A stretch of 64,000 nucleotides of DNA from Anthostomella pinea (GCA_963556695.1 CAUWAG010000012.1:3596001-3660000), one strand, 5' to 3'; counted from the stretch's first letter, positions 44,201-55,648 are shown. The notes: generated by a model not told the origin, from the sequence alone. Numbers and translations: made by a program.

Positions 44201-44520
44201 CCCGTGGTCTATTCCGACATATAAGACATGTACAGCCAAGGACCTTGCCACCTTATACTTTAATGGACCTTGGAGGGTCTATGGCACCCCTGAGACTGTG
44301 ATTTCAGACTGTGGTCCCCAGTTCATTGCTGCATTTTTAGATAAACTAGCTAAGCTCACAGGGATGGACCTACGCCGCTCTACTGCAGAGCATCCTTAGA
44401 CGGATGGTCAGACAGAGATCATCAACTAGTTTCTCCAGACCAAGCTCTGACCCTTTATAAGCCACTTTCAGAATGACTGGTCTTAACTGTTGCCCTGTCT
44501 GGATTTTGTTTATGCCACAC
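41290..44520 (+). pseudogene. gypsy Pol (protease, RT, RNase H, integrase)
   Basis: Protease: VLIDTGAEVYLLGS near 41325. RT: KLDIRAAFHQIRMDP, LPFGLCNGPSTF and the catalytic AYVDDILIF near 42745. RNase H: LETDASDGIIS and DKEVLAIVYAMRE. Integrase: HPGRNKMRALVAERYFWPGM, CAHCPEC, SMDFKT, ISDCGPQF and TDGQTEI (D, D, E). Nonsense codons include TAG in NA-stop-SKK, TF-stop-RYIN and RE-stop-NHM, TGA in TK-stop-QL, and TAG in HP-stop-TDG. Frameshifts come from a 23-bp tandem duplication (42316-42361) and a deletion near 44145. Confidence 0.88.
42316..42361 (+). repeat. 23-bp tandem duplication in RT
   Basis: TAAGCAATATCTGACGGAA plus CATT occurs twice in a row. Copy 1 has it once. It shifts the RT frame. 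Confidence 0.9.
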
Positions 44521-45342
44521 GGATTTCTGAGGGGTTAGAGTGCTGTCTTATAGAGTTGTTTTGTATCTTCCTGCTCATCTGCACTAGCCATTCTGCACTG
44601 GGCTTGGAGATTTGCGTACCACTCTCAGATTGGTTGCTTTGGAATGCAGCAGGTGGTCTTGTAGTGGTTTGCGACAGACTTGAGTATATAGTCCTTGATT
44701 TTCTCCAAAAATAGTGCTTGCTTCTTGTGCAGCTTCTGGATTCAATTATAGAAGCTATTGTTGAGTTCATAGGTTTGTTTCCCCGTTGTCGTTAGATCTG
44801 ATAGCATCCACACGCCATTATTTTGGTTGTATTGGATAATTTTGTTGTCTTCGTTTCCGTCATTCGGATCGGGATTAATTTCGATAGTTTGGTTTGGTTT
44901 GACAGTCGTTCGTTTCTTCTCGTATTTCTTTCGTGCAATATTCGGAATCTCTGGTTGTGGTATAATTCCCTTCTTCTGAACAAGGAGGTCAAGAAGACCT
45001 AGGGCGTCTGCCTTCAGTTGGAACTTATGGTCCCATTCGGGCCATTCTCTTGTTTCCAACAGTGATGCTAAAAAGTCTGTTTTCTCAGACTCTCAAAGAG
45101 TTAAAAGGACAGGCATCTTAGATATACAGGATAAATAGGGTTTGTCCAAGGGATCAGCGATGAGACTCTTAATTTTTAGATTTGAGCCAATCGTGAGGTT
45201 GAAGTGTATATATGTATTATGTGTCCTTGAAGTGTCCCTGTGCGACCGTGGCAGCTTTTTGCCAGAGGGGGCTGGATCGGGACGGAACAACTAGGTTCCG
45301 TTGTCTAACTGTCAAGGTGCCCTCTAGGCGTACCTTTAATCC
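44521..45342 (-). mobile_element. copia-like fragment, right copy
   Basis: Same element as 38346-39002 in the same orientation, extending about 170 bp further into gag (44521). The outer end TGTTGGATTAAAGG at 45342 abuts the regulator relic B at a point where relic A is continuous, so the copia element was inserted into that gene copy. Confidence 0.7.
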
Positions 45343-46125
45343 AACAACTATGCTGGGCGGTTCCTTACGTTACTATTGAGTGAAGGGCACATTAGCGAAC
45401 AGACGGCATTGGAAGTGCTGTAGCAAGCCAGTACGCGCGACCCTGAGATGTCGACTTTGGACGCAATCCATAGCGACTCGGTTATCCAGACATTGAATAT
45501 TGAGTATGCGGCAAGTCGTCTACATACAGCGCTGGAGACCGGAGCGATACACGATACCGGAGTAGAGGCCGGCGGCTAGAGGTGCGTGCGCCGGACCATT
45601 GGGAGCTCTATAGAGGTTGGTTGCGGACCTGTACCGACCTGGTTCAGAGAAAAGCTGCCTATAAGAGCTATGATAATTATCAATCAACTTAAGATATGCC
45701 GTAAACCTGAGTCATGTTACATATGAAATTAGACGCGATTATCTATGTCCAATGTCCATGTGAGAGGAACTTCCTCATCATAAGTTATGCACACATTGTC
45801 CGGATTCCGTATTCATTGCGTCCAGGGGTCATTGGAACTCTGCAAGCAATGCTTTGATTTGTATAACCAGCTGGCATATAATGGCGGCAATTCAATCGCT
45901 ACCACTACTGCCGGAAAAATATCCCGGATAATCCCGGTGGATGGGTATGTTAATTGGCCACCGACTCCTCGGATGCACTCCATCTCGTGGGGTATGCCTG
46001 TGCACCGCCCGATCAAGTTGTCCTTGCGAGCCTCAAATATCTCGTATGTCCAGCTCGTCTATCTCTTACTCGGAGATATTGGTTCACCCGATGGGATAAA
46101 CACAGGCGGCCGTGGTGAAACTTGA
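45343..46125 (+). pseudogene. Zn2Cys6 transcription factor relic B
   Basis: The first ~485 bp (45343-45827) correspond to 18705-19186 and read GRFLTLLLSEGHISEQTALE, LQQASTRDPEMSTLDAI. They keep more G and C and fewer stops than relic A. Downstream sequence absent from relic A continues with LELCKQCFDLYNQLAYNG and SWGMPVHRPIKLSLRASNI. The zinc cluster itself is not here: it lies upstream of the copia junction and is lost. Stops near 45575 and 45720 make it a pseudogene. Confidence 0.5.
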
Positions 46126-46263
46126 AACCGTTCATCTCTTTCCCCTCACGGCAGTCGCATGTTAATCGTTAATTAATACAGGCTTGGCCGTGACGTGTGT
46201 GAACCGTAACCAGAGTTTCGCCGGACGGCTGTGGAAACCTAGAAGCCCATGTAGTCTACAATG

Positions 46264-46269
46264 TATAAA
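46264..46269 (+). promoter_or_regulatory. TATA box of the hydrolase gene
   Basis: TATAAA about 126 bp upstream of ATG 46395, in the right orientation. Confidence 0.55.
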
Positions 46270-46394
46270 GGGGGCTCGCGATTCCCGGACCGTAGATCTG
46301 ATCTCAAGTGCATCATCACCGTTCCGACACGACAGGCCGGAAGTCATCTCAGAACTCATCACGCAAGCGCGCGAAAAGCCTCGACACCGACGCC

Positions 46395-47474
46395 ATGAAG
46401 CTTAACTTGTTCGTCGTCGCTGCTGTCGCAGGCGCGGCATATTCGACGCCAATGGAAAGGAGAGAGTTCAATACCAGTGGCGGAGATGGGCCCTACGGAC
46501 CAGGGGTAAGTTCAGTGCTTCGACAGCACTTTGCGCACTAGACAAGAATATGCTCATATTTTCCCGATCAGCAATTGTTCACCGAGACGAGCCTCCCACA
46601 GCACACCATTTACATGCCTTCGAAGCCGGGCAACGCCTCGCTGCCCGTGCTGGTATGGGGTAACGGCGGTTGCAGCGCGGAAGGGGACTCCAACAGCGAG
46701 CTGCTGAACCAGATCGCCTCGTACGGGTACCTGGCCATCGCATCCGGCAGTCCGGGCCAGCAGGGCAACACCACGTCCCAGCAAATGACCGAATCGATCA
46801 CCTGGGCCGTGGCCAACGCCGGCAAGGGCGCCTACGCCAACGTCGACGCCACAAAGATCATGGCCGCCGGCTTCAGCTGCGGCGGCATCCAGGCCTACGA
46901 CCAGATCTGGGACTCGCGCGTCGCTACTATCGGCATCTTCAGTTCCGGCCTCCTCACCAACACCACGGCCGCCTCCAGCTTCAACAAGCCCATCCTATAC
47001 TGCCTCGGCGGAACCACTGACATCGCCTATGAGAACGTAAGTCCTATCCCCTCCGCCTTCCTTATGGCTCTCTCTCTCTCTTCCCGCGTACTTATTACCC
47101 CCCTGATTGATGAGGATCACCGCTTGTCCATTGTCAACCATTTGATGTCCGTGGCGAGTTACGATGAAAGATCAGGACTAACATTCTACCTTCGGTTCCC
47201 ATAGGGCGAGAGGGACTTCGACAACCTGCCGGCCAACACGCCATCCTGGAAGGGCAACCTCGACGTTGGCCACGGCGGAACACTGTATGACGTGAACGGG
47301 GGATTGTTCGGCAAGGCCGGCCTGAACTGGATTCAATGGGTATTCCGAGACGATGCCGCCGGCAAAGCCTACCTTCAAAGCGGCTACACGGCCGACGGGT
47401 GGCAGGTGGAGACACACGCCCTTGACCAGCTGAAACCCTCGGCTAAGGGGAATGGGACTCGTCGATTTTCTTAA
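46395..47474 (+). CDS. secreted alpha/beta hydrolase
   Basis: Three exons (46395-46505, 46572-47036, 47205-47474; introns of 66 and 168 nt, GTAAGT..CAG/TAG) give 281 residues. A signal peptide covers about residues 1-17 (MKLNLFVVAAVAGAAYS). The strand before the oxyanion region reads LPVLVWGNGGCSAEGDS. The nucleophile elbow is GFSCGG with Ser139. Asp187 (GGTTDIAYEN) and His215 (LDVGHGG) are candidates for the rest of the triad. The family (dienelactone hydrolase/PHB depolymerase-like secreted proteins) acts on extracellular esters, but the substrate cannot be told. The frame is intact and a TATA box lies upstream. Confidence 0.85.
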
Positions 47475-48939
47475 TCTGTCCGTGGAGGAGATGGATCGCG
47501 ACTATTTCAATTGTCGGTTTTCGGGGAGGGGAAACATGCTAAGTTCATGTTCGGCTATCTGGGCAAGGGCCGTTAACCTGTTCATTTGTCATGGAACTGG
47601 TGGTCCTTGGCTGGATAACTGGGCTGGTTACCCAGTTCGTCTGGTCTCTACTCATAAGCAGCTCACACACAGCCACTGCGGCTGCCCCTTCTCGTCCCGT
47701 TTCCTCCTCTGTTCTCCAATTATATAACTTATATAATAGACACCCCTTCGGCTCTCGCGCACGCTCATCCAGTGATTCAGCCTTTCGCATAATGTCGTCT
47801 TCTATGTTTGAAGGCGGCGCTAACCGGGCGGCAAAGCCGAGCTGCGCGAGGATTACTCTAAAGAGAGACATTGTAAATCAAGTGTTTGAAAGATCTCGGT
47901 TGACCACAAGGCAGGAAACCAGACCCCTGGGGCGTTCAGAAGCAATCGTCGCTTGCACTGGGGTGAGATTGAGGATCAGACTTCATGCCCCCAGCCCAAT
48001 AGATTGACTCATGTGACGTGGAAGTTCATATCATATATCTAGGCAAGAGCAACTTCGTCATCGAAGGCACGAGTTGTCCATCTTAGTGTGTATTCGCATC
48101 TAGGTGTCACAGTGGCGGAGTGCATCGGGTTGCGATCTAGCATGGCTTGGATCTGGCTGGATCTTACATAGCGACTATTTGGGAGGACACGCTCATCACT
48201 CCGGACTTCGGACTTCAGCTGGAAATAGGTCTGTTGAATTGGCTGGGTTTCCTTTCCCACAATGCCCATCTGAGACAGCATGAGTGGCTCGATGTCCGTC
48301 AGGATTCAGAACGATCCCATGGGGTATGGTGGGCCAAGTACTTCAGGCCAGAGTAGTTCTGCTGGTCTAGATGCTTGGCCACTTTCCGGATGAGGCTACA
48401 ATACGCGACCTGAAAAGGAGCAAAGCAAGGGTTTAGGATGAGCCTACCATTTGGGCCCTTTCCCACGAAAGTGGTTGTGATACCTTGGCAACCCCAATCC
48501 TTTGATGGGTCGCAAAGATGGGCCCTAGTGTGCACGTCATCCCGGCCCCTGGACCATGCGGTGGGAATATAAGACCAGTCGGGCGTCGTAAGAAGGATTG
48601 AGTTGCGCCTAAATTTGAGACGGGAGGATGACAATAGCCGAGTTGGCGTGAGCATTACCCCTACAAGCGTTCCTCTCGATAAGGGAAACACCATGACCCC
48701 TATCGCGCTACAGATGCAATGCCGCGCCCTGGCGGGCCTGTTTTTAGATATACCCACTGTACTGGGAATAGACCATTGACCGCGCGGAACCACTCTAAGG
48801 AGCTACGAATTGGGATGGGATTGTGGGATGGCTTCAGCCTCGATATAGACACTCGCAAGTCGTGCTCATGCCTTCATGCAGGGGCTATGACGGCTTCACG
48901 ATGATACCAGAATAGTGTCGCCAGACTGATCTCTTCGGC
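47475..48939. other. no recognisable gene
   Basis: Intergenic. Frames on both strands are short or lack domains. Confidence 0.4.
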
Positions 48940-48945
48940 TATAAA
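48940..48945 (+). promoter_or_regulatory. TATA box of the cysteine-rich protein gene
   Basis: TATAAA 149 bp upstream of ATG 49089, followed by a C/A-rich leader. Confidence 0.6.
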
Positions 48946-49088
48946 GGTGCTGTAAGAAGACGTAGAAATCCAGAAAGCAGAACAACATTCAGTCACACAA
49001 CTGCACAGCAAACCACCAGACTTCCTCAGCAACATCCATCCCCATTACACTCAACTCCCACCACTCTTCAATAACCTACAACGCCAAC

Positions 49089-49763
49089 ATGTTCGCTTCC
49101 TCCAAGACCATCGTCCTCCTCCTTGCCAGCCAGCTTGCAGTCATCAGCGCCACTGTCCTCGATACTCGCGGAAACGGTTGCTCTGGCTTCGCCGGCGTAG
49201 TGAATGGCCAATGCGCAAAGTACTACAAGGAGCCGGATTGCGCTGGAGAATCTCTGGTATGTCTTTCCAGAACCCATTCATCCCCCACCTTAAATACAAT
49301 CATCATCATCATTCATTTCCACGTCTCTCTATGTCTTGGCGGTGTGTGTCCTTTACGGGAGAACTATTTGCTCTCGAGTCACGGATCTAGACCCTCTTGT
49401 TTCATATGAACCGTCCAAACAAAGCAGTACTGACCTCTAATTCATGTAGATGGGCGAATTCAAGACCGACGTAAGTCTACCATCCCCATTACACACCGCT
49501 AAATTTGCTTGTACTGACCCATCCATCTACGAATATAGTGCAAGAAAGAGTGCCACAACATTGTGGGAGGCTTCCGTAGCATCAACGTCGACGGCGACGG
49601 CACGTTCGGCACGGGCTGCGAGGGCTACAGCGGAGCTGACTGCGTGGAAAACGCACAGGTTCTGGACGCTGGTGATGCTTCGCACCACACTACTTCCAAA
49701 GCGCAGCAGTGCAAGAGCCAGGGGGACTTGATGTACAGCTTGAAATGCACCTTCAAGTGCTAA
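49089..49763 (+). CDS. small secreted cysteine-rich protein (effector candidate)
   Basis: Three exons (49089-49256, 49450-49470, 49539-49763) with phase-0 introns (GTATGT..TAG, GTAAGT..TAG) give 137 residues. The middle exon is only 21 nt (MGEFKTD). A signal peptide covers about residues 1-21 (IVLLLASQLAVISA). The mature part has ten cysteines (31, 42, 51, 64, 68, 90, 98, 121, 133, 137), allowing five disulfides, and ends in Cys. No known domain was recognised. Size, secretion and cysteines fit fungal effectors or small antimicrobial proteins, but this is inference. The full-length LINE is inserted 267 bp downstream of its stop. Confidence 0.82.
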
Positions 49764-50030
49764 AGCCGTTTGTCAGCGATGAAACGACAGGGAACTTGGC
49801 CCTTGTACGATGGGGGAGAACTAAGGAATGCAATTGACGATGCGCTTACGGATGATGGATTACGGGTGTTGGGATCGAGCGGGCTGGCGATCAGGCGTAC
49901 GGGGTTGTCGTGGGTTGCTCTGGATGGACTTGATCTTGTCAGCTTGGGGTCCTGCATTATATGTCAGTCTTTACTGTTTGAAATCTACTTCTATATTATT
50001 CTCGTCATTTTGCCTGGAGCTATCGTCCAC

Positions 50031-50044
50031 ACTGTCCACTCGCG
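50031..50044. repeat. left target-site duplication of full-length LINE (14 bp)
   Basis: ACTGTCCACTCGCG, repeated exactly at 55649-55662. Confidence 0.95.
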
Positions 50045-50185
50045 CCGCACACTCTTACCAAAAACAACTCTTTTTCTTGGCGCCCCGCTGTTAGGGCGCA
50101 ACCTCTATATCTGCACTAAAATAGGCATTTATTTCAGTACCTGACTATCCTTGCCAAGGCGCAGAAAAATTTTCTCACAAGCTGG

Positions 50186-51763
50186 ATGGCACCCCTTCAC
50201 GATAGGCCCCCAAATACGCCAGTGGCCGTCCCAAAGACGACTACTGGCGGCGTGCTCAAATCCCCGGTCCCTAAAAGAACATATGGCCCGGCAACCCCAA
50301 GCAAGCTCCGCCAGGCACTGCTCGACGACATCAACAGCAGCCCGTCACAGGTCTCTGAGGCTGACTTCACCATTGTTTCCCTTCTGAAAGGAAAATCCCG
50401 AAATATTAATACTAGCAGCATCATTGATATGGAAATACCTCAATCAAATGAAATCTCTACAGACCAAGCCATTGGAGGCGATACAGGGAACAAGGTCTCT
50501 TCTTCAAAGTGCCAGGACCAAGTAGCCAAAATACTGGCTAAAGACAAGCATCTCTATGAAGCCAGGATGACAATGTTTCAAGAGTGTGCTGCAGTAGTCG
50601 ATAAGACACTGGAAAAAGCTGGAACCGAACTATACTCTCATGCCAAGGAGTTCAGCGCTTTCTTCTTCAAATGCCTGAACGAGTGGCTGGAAACCCGAGA
50701 TCTGTCCAAAAGAAAGACCACTCCTGGCGGGATAGGGATAGGGAAGCCCACCATGACCTTCGCCCAAGCTGTCTCCTCTGGCCAACGACAGCATCCATGG
50801 ACAGTCAACACTACCATAAAGAAAACACAGCCTGGCGCCCTCATCACTACCAACCAACTGAAGAAGAAGCAGGATGATCTCCGGGTCTTTGTCCGCATGG
50901 ATAATAGCCACCTAGAGCCTTATGGAATCAAGTCTATACTGAACAGAAGACTTAAGCTCCACCCTCAGGAGCTTAGAGAAATGACACAGTGTCCTTCTGG
51001 TTTTACCTTACACCCAAGGGACAAGCCAACTCAGGCTAAGCTTCTGGCTTTCCAAGAAGAAATTGCCGACATTCTCAAGGCACAAAAGATTGAGACCCAC
51101 ACAGTCTGGCATCATTACAAGGTCAATGGATGCCCAAGAAAGGTCATCAGTACAGAAGGGTTCACAATCGATATTACTGACACTGTTGTTGCCAATGAAG
51201 TTGAAGCCCAAACAGGCGACAGACCTCTGAGGTGCATACTCTCAAAGAACACGATTGATTCTGATCCAGAAACTACATGGATAATCTCTCTGCCCAGTGC
51301 AGCAAGGAAACCATTCACGCTTTTTGCCCACTCAATGACCTCAAGGCATATTCAACACACCCCCAAGGTTCACCAGTGTGCAAGCTGCTTCAGATACCAT
51401 GGTAGGAATTACCGATGCGAAAAGCAAGTATGTGCACACTGCGCCAACACAGTACACCAGGGAGAGTGCGAAAAACCAATCCCAAAGTGTGTCAACTGCA
51501 AAGGACCTCATGCTGCCAACTTCGACAAATGCCCTGCCCGCCCCAAGGTTGTGAAAGGTACCATCCATAAGCACACATGGGAACAAATCCAGAAAATAAG
51601 GCTAGCCGGAGAAAGAGCCAGATCCAAGGCCTTCAACGAAGCAGGCAGAAACCAAGCTGGGTCAACACCTAACAATAATAACAAAGACACTACAATGCAA
51701 ATCGACACAACAGATACAACTCATCCCAGAGATGCCGATACCATTGTTGTCAATCAATGTTAG
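50186..51763 (+). CDS. LINE ORF1 (gag-like RNA-binding protein)
   Basis: Intact frame of 525 codons from the first ATG. The middle part has an RRM-like/gag core (LRVFVRMDNSHLEPYGIKSI). The C-terminal third holds cysteine knuckles: CASCFRYHGRNYRC, CAHCANTVHQGEC and CVNCKGPHAANFDKC. It ends VVNQC and a TAG at 51761-51763. Such proteins bind LINE RNA to form the transposition complex. The stop overlaps the ORF2 start in ATGTTAG. Confidence 0.88.
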   Translation: MAPLHDRPPNTPVAVPKTTTGGVLKSPVPKRTYGPATPSKLRQALLDDINSSPSQVSEADFTIVSLLKGKSRNINTSSIIDMEIPQSNEISTDQAIGGDTGNKVSSSKCQDQVAKILAKDKHLYEARMTMFQECAAVVDKTLEKAGTELYSHAKEFSAFFFKCLNEWLETRDLSKRKTTPGGIGIGKPTMTFAQAVSSGQRQHPWTVNTTIKKTQPGALITTNQLKKKQDDLRVFVRMDNSHLEPYGIKSILNRRLKLHPQELREMTQCPSGFTLHPRDKPTQAKLLAFQEEIADILKAQKIETHTVWHHYKVNGCPRKVISTEGFTIDITDTVVANEVEAQTGDRPLRCILSKNTIDSDPETTWIISLPSAARKPFTLFAHSMTSRHIQHTPKVHQCASCFRYHGRNYRCEKQVCAHCANTVHQGECEKPIPKCVNCKGPHAANFDKCPARPKVVKGTIHKHTWEQIQKIRLAGERARSKAFNEAGRNQAGSTPNNNNKDTTMQIDTTDTTHPRDADTIVVNQC

Positions 51764-54700
51764 GTACATCAAACGAAACACATCGACACGGGCATCTAGT
51801 CATCCATTCTGTGAATACAGCAGGGGGACAAAAGAGTGCAGGCCCTACAGAGTTAGCCATCAACCTGGCTGACTATAAAAGAGAACAAGCAGACATCATT
51901 CTGATGCAAGAGCCCTGGGTTGGCATACCACCAGGCAGGAGAATGGGAGTAAAGACACACCCCAATTACGATATATACTCCCTAGTGGATTCCTGGGACA
52001 GCGACAGTACACGGCCCAGATCTCTCATCTATGTGAGAAAATACCTTCAAGCGGATCAACTTCGGCCCTATGCTACACGAGACATCACCTGGGTCAAGGT
52101 ACAAGGCATTACATTTGTCAGTGTCTACCGGCCATGTGACAACCCACAGGAAGTGGATGACATTCTGGAAGTATGGACTCCACCTTTTGGCTGCGTTATA
52201 GCTGGAGATTTCAATGCTGGCGACACATCCTGGGACTCAAGCAATCCAGGATATCATGGTGGTGCTATACTTGCACAAATTATGGCAGACCATGGACTGG
52301 ATCTGATTTCTGAACCAGATGTCCCGACACATGATGACAGAAATGTACTAGATCTGGTGTTCTTTGATGTCCCCATGGCTGAAGCCTCAGTCAATGATGC
52401 ACTTCAGTGCACCTCAGATCATGAGACATTACGAATAGTCATTCCAATCCAGGGAGATCTGGACCGAGTACCCAAGGCCAATCATTGGATAGTACCGGAC
52501 GATAAACTACAGGAGCTGGCAGATAATGTCCAAACCAGGATTTATGAACTCCCCCGGCTGGGTGTATCCCCTAGCCAGGTGGACACCTTTACACAAAGCC
52601 TGATCAACATGATCCAAGGCTGTATTAGGACAGTGGGCAAGAGGCCCCGTCAATCTAGGCCCACTGCTTGGTGGAATGATGATTACAAAGCAGCTATTCA
52701 GACATACAGGGCCCTTTCCAAACAGACTACAAGCCAAGAAGGACGGAATTCAGCCCGACGGGAATTTCGCGACGTGGTTCAGAAAGCTAGGAGAGAGTAC
52801 TGGCAGAATCTAATCAATTCAGCAACTGAGCCAAAGGACCTATACAGAATCGTCTCTTGGTACAAGTTATCAGCAGGATTGCGTTTCCCTCTAATCATCA
52901 TAGGAAACCAAATATTCGAGTCACAAGAGAGCAAGGCAAATGCATTACGCTCAGCCACGCTTGAACGAAGTACCTCAGACAACGATATCATCGACCCCTG
53001 GTCCGCTCAGATCATACAACCCAAGCCACACATCCCCCTTGAATACCACGTCGGACTGGAAAAGGCTGAAGGGTGCACTTTAGGAACCAAGAGCAACTCC
53101 CCGGGAGTAGATACCCTTACAGTACGGATTCTGAAAGCTTGCTGGCCAGTCATTGGTGAACATATCAGAGCCCTTTTCCAGACCTGCCTACTGATTAGAC
53201 ACCACCCTAAACCATTCAAAGTAGCTGAGGTGGTGATGATCCCAAAACCAGGAAAGAAAGACTACTCCAATCCCAGGGCCTACAGACCAATATCGCTACT
53301 GTCATGTCTTGGCAAGGGCCTAGAACGACTCATTGCGAAAAGAATTACCTGGTTTGTTGTCAAACTTGGAATTCTAGCCCCACAACATTTTGGAGCTCTA
53401 CCAAAGCGCTCTGCCACTGACCTGGTAGCTGCACTCATACACGATATTGAGCAGGCCCTTGACCAAGGCCTCGTTGCAACGGTAGTCACATCAGATGTGA
53501 AAGGGGCCTTTGATGCTGCCCTAATGGGACGGCTGGTGGTTCGCATGAGAGAACAGGGCTGGCCAGGCTTTCTCATAAGATGGGTCCAGTCGTTCATGTC
53601 CGAGCGGTCCGCAAGAGTTCGGTTTGAAGGTACTGTAACCGATATAAAAGCTCTCACTTGTGGGCTCCCACAAGGCTCACCAATCTCTCCAATCCTCTAC
53701 ATGCTGTATACAGAGCCAATCTGTGCCCGACTTGGCATGAAAAGAAGACGCTTTGGATATGCAGATGACCTAGCAACACTCTGCATTAGAAAGAACCTTA
53801 AAGAAACAGCTACAGAGGCTTCTGAAAACCTTCATTTACTCAACCAATGGGGACATAACAATGCTATTGAATTTGATCCCGACAAAACCGAGACCATGCA
53901 CTTCTCACGGAAAAAGAACTCAGACAATCCCCCAGTTTGCCACAGAATAATGAACAAAACAGCTAAGCATTCCATGCGATGGCTAGGTGTCCTTCTGGAT
54001 AGGAAACTAAACTTCAAAGACCATGTTTCTCACTGGGCCAAGAAAGCTAGTAGGGTAGCAAATCACCTTCGAGGACTATGCAACACAGTCAAAGGACTTC
54101 CAGTAAAGTCAACCAAGAGGGCTGTGAAAGCTTGTGTTATTCCTATTCTCACACATGGCCTAGAGGCCTGGTACCCAGGAATCGAGAAAGCTGGGAGCTT
54201 AGGTGAGACATCAGCATGTCGCATTAAGGGGCTTCTTAGAACAATAGATGCCGTACTACGAACGGCGATCAGGGCTATCTTGCCAGTCTGGAAAACACAC
54301 CCTGGACATATCTTACATTTTGAATCGCAGATTCCCCCAGCTGGAGTTCTTGCAGAGTCAATACGACGACGTCACGGCCTTCGACTAGGACAAATAGACC
54401 AGAGACACCCTCTTGTTAGCAGGCTCCAAATACAAGCCCGCAAGGATCGAACAAGGCTACAAAGGAGCTTCCAGCTAGTCCCTGACTTCCAGAGACCAAC
54501 ACTTACCAGGCCATCATGGAAGAAATCCCCAATCCGTAAAGGCAAAGACAAAAAAACAGAGCTCTTTAAGCAATGGCTACAGGAGAGAAACGTGAACACT
54601 GACCTTGTCATCTATGCAGATGGATCACAATTGGACGACCAAGGCACAACCCGCACTGGATGGGGTTATACCATCAGGAAAGGCGGCACTACACAAGAAG

Positions 54701-55446
54701 TATACCGGGAAAAGGACAGACTTCTCCAAACAGAAGTAATAGATGCTGAAGTCCATGACGCTCTCCAAGGTCTTACAGCAGCCAGGGCAATTGGACACGG
54801 AAAATAGCTATATGTCTGCCTGGACAACACAGCAGTGGTAGATGGGCTCAATAGGACTCCACCCGAGACATCACAGAACATTTTTCTATGATTCCAAGAA
54901 CTTGCCACGGCATACACTCCTGGAGTGACTGTCAAGTGGATTCCTGGACACAGAGATATTAATGGCAACAAAGCTGCCAACACACTAATAAAAAAGGGTG
55001 CCATACTAAAAACAGACATAATAAACCTTCCTATAATCTTATGGATTAAGAAAGACCTCAAAAAAAAAGGCAAGAAAGAGTTCAATTAATAATAAAAAGA
55101 CCAATCAGAACCTAGGTATCAAGAAATATACTTATATACAATAACTAAAAGAGACTTTATATCTTTTAAGAGGAGTACTTTATATAGACTTCTAGTGGCC
55201 AGATCTGGACATGGCGACTTTGCCAGATACCATGAACGCTTTGGGCACACAGACTCGAATGATCACTGCAGCTATGGTGAGAAGAAAACACCACAACACA
55301 TTTTCTTTTGTAAGAGGCTGGGGAAAAATCGGCTACTGCCTAGGCATTCGCTTAGGGCAGCTTATTTACAATACTTAGGGGAGAGGAGCACAGAATGGGC
55401 AAAATTCGTGGAGAAGAGCAAGTTCTTTTCAACAATCTGCCCCTGA
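51757..55446 (+). pseudogene. LINE ORF2 (endonuclease, RT, RNase H), late nonsense codons
   Basis: ATG 51757 overlaps the ORF1 stop by 7 nt. The frame is open for 1016 codons. Endonuclease: QEPW and GDFN (150-153), SDHETL. RT: DVKGAFDAAL, CGLPQGSPISP and YADD at 668-671. RNase H begins IYADGSQ (953 on). TAG at 54805 and TGA at 54889 cut the RNase H (CLDNTAVVDGL and WIPGHRDINGNKAAN follow in frame). The AT-rich stretch 54990-55190 ends in stops. The last part (ARSGHGDFARYHERFGH, C-finger) returns in the same frame to 55446. Endonuclease and RT look intact. Confidence 0.88.
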
Positions 55447-55648
55447 TAGATAGCCTTCCTTAAAGGACCAGATGGATGACCCCAAGGTCATACCGCCGCA
55501 ACAACGGGGATGGGCCCGTGAGCGGGACTGACTGTACTTATTATCTTGAGACCTCCACAACCCTGCGATGCAGAGGCTCTGGGAGGCGTGGTTTGCACTA
55601 CTGAGGAGCTACCCCCACGTTAAATACAAAACAAAACAAACAAACAAA

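Larger units (their letters stand above)
39528..44520 (+). mobile_element. Ty3/gypsy chromovirus, copy 2 (5' part)
   Basis: Gag, protease, RT, RNase H and integrase follow the 5' LTR. Homology to copy 1 stops at 44520 (after TTTATGCCACAC), where a copia fragment begins, so the integrase C-terminus, chromodomain and 3' LTR are missing. The element is inserted in LINE ORF1. It is dead through many stops and small indels. Confidence 0.9.
50045..55648 (+). mobile_element. full-length Tad-like LINE
   Basis: A 5.6-kb element flanked by perfect 14-bp target duplications, with a 141-bp 5' leader, ORF1, overlapping ORF2, a 3' region and an ACAAAACAAAC-type tail. The 3' 160 bp recur almost unchanged at 6759-6917. 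Perfect duplications and a close relative show recent insertion, although ORF2 carries nonsense codons near its C-terminus. Confidence 0.95.
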
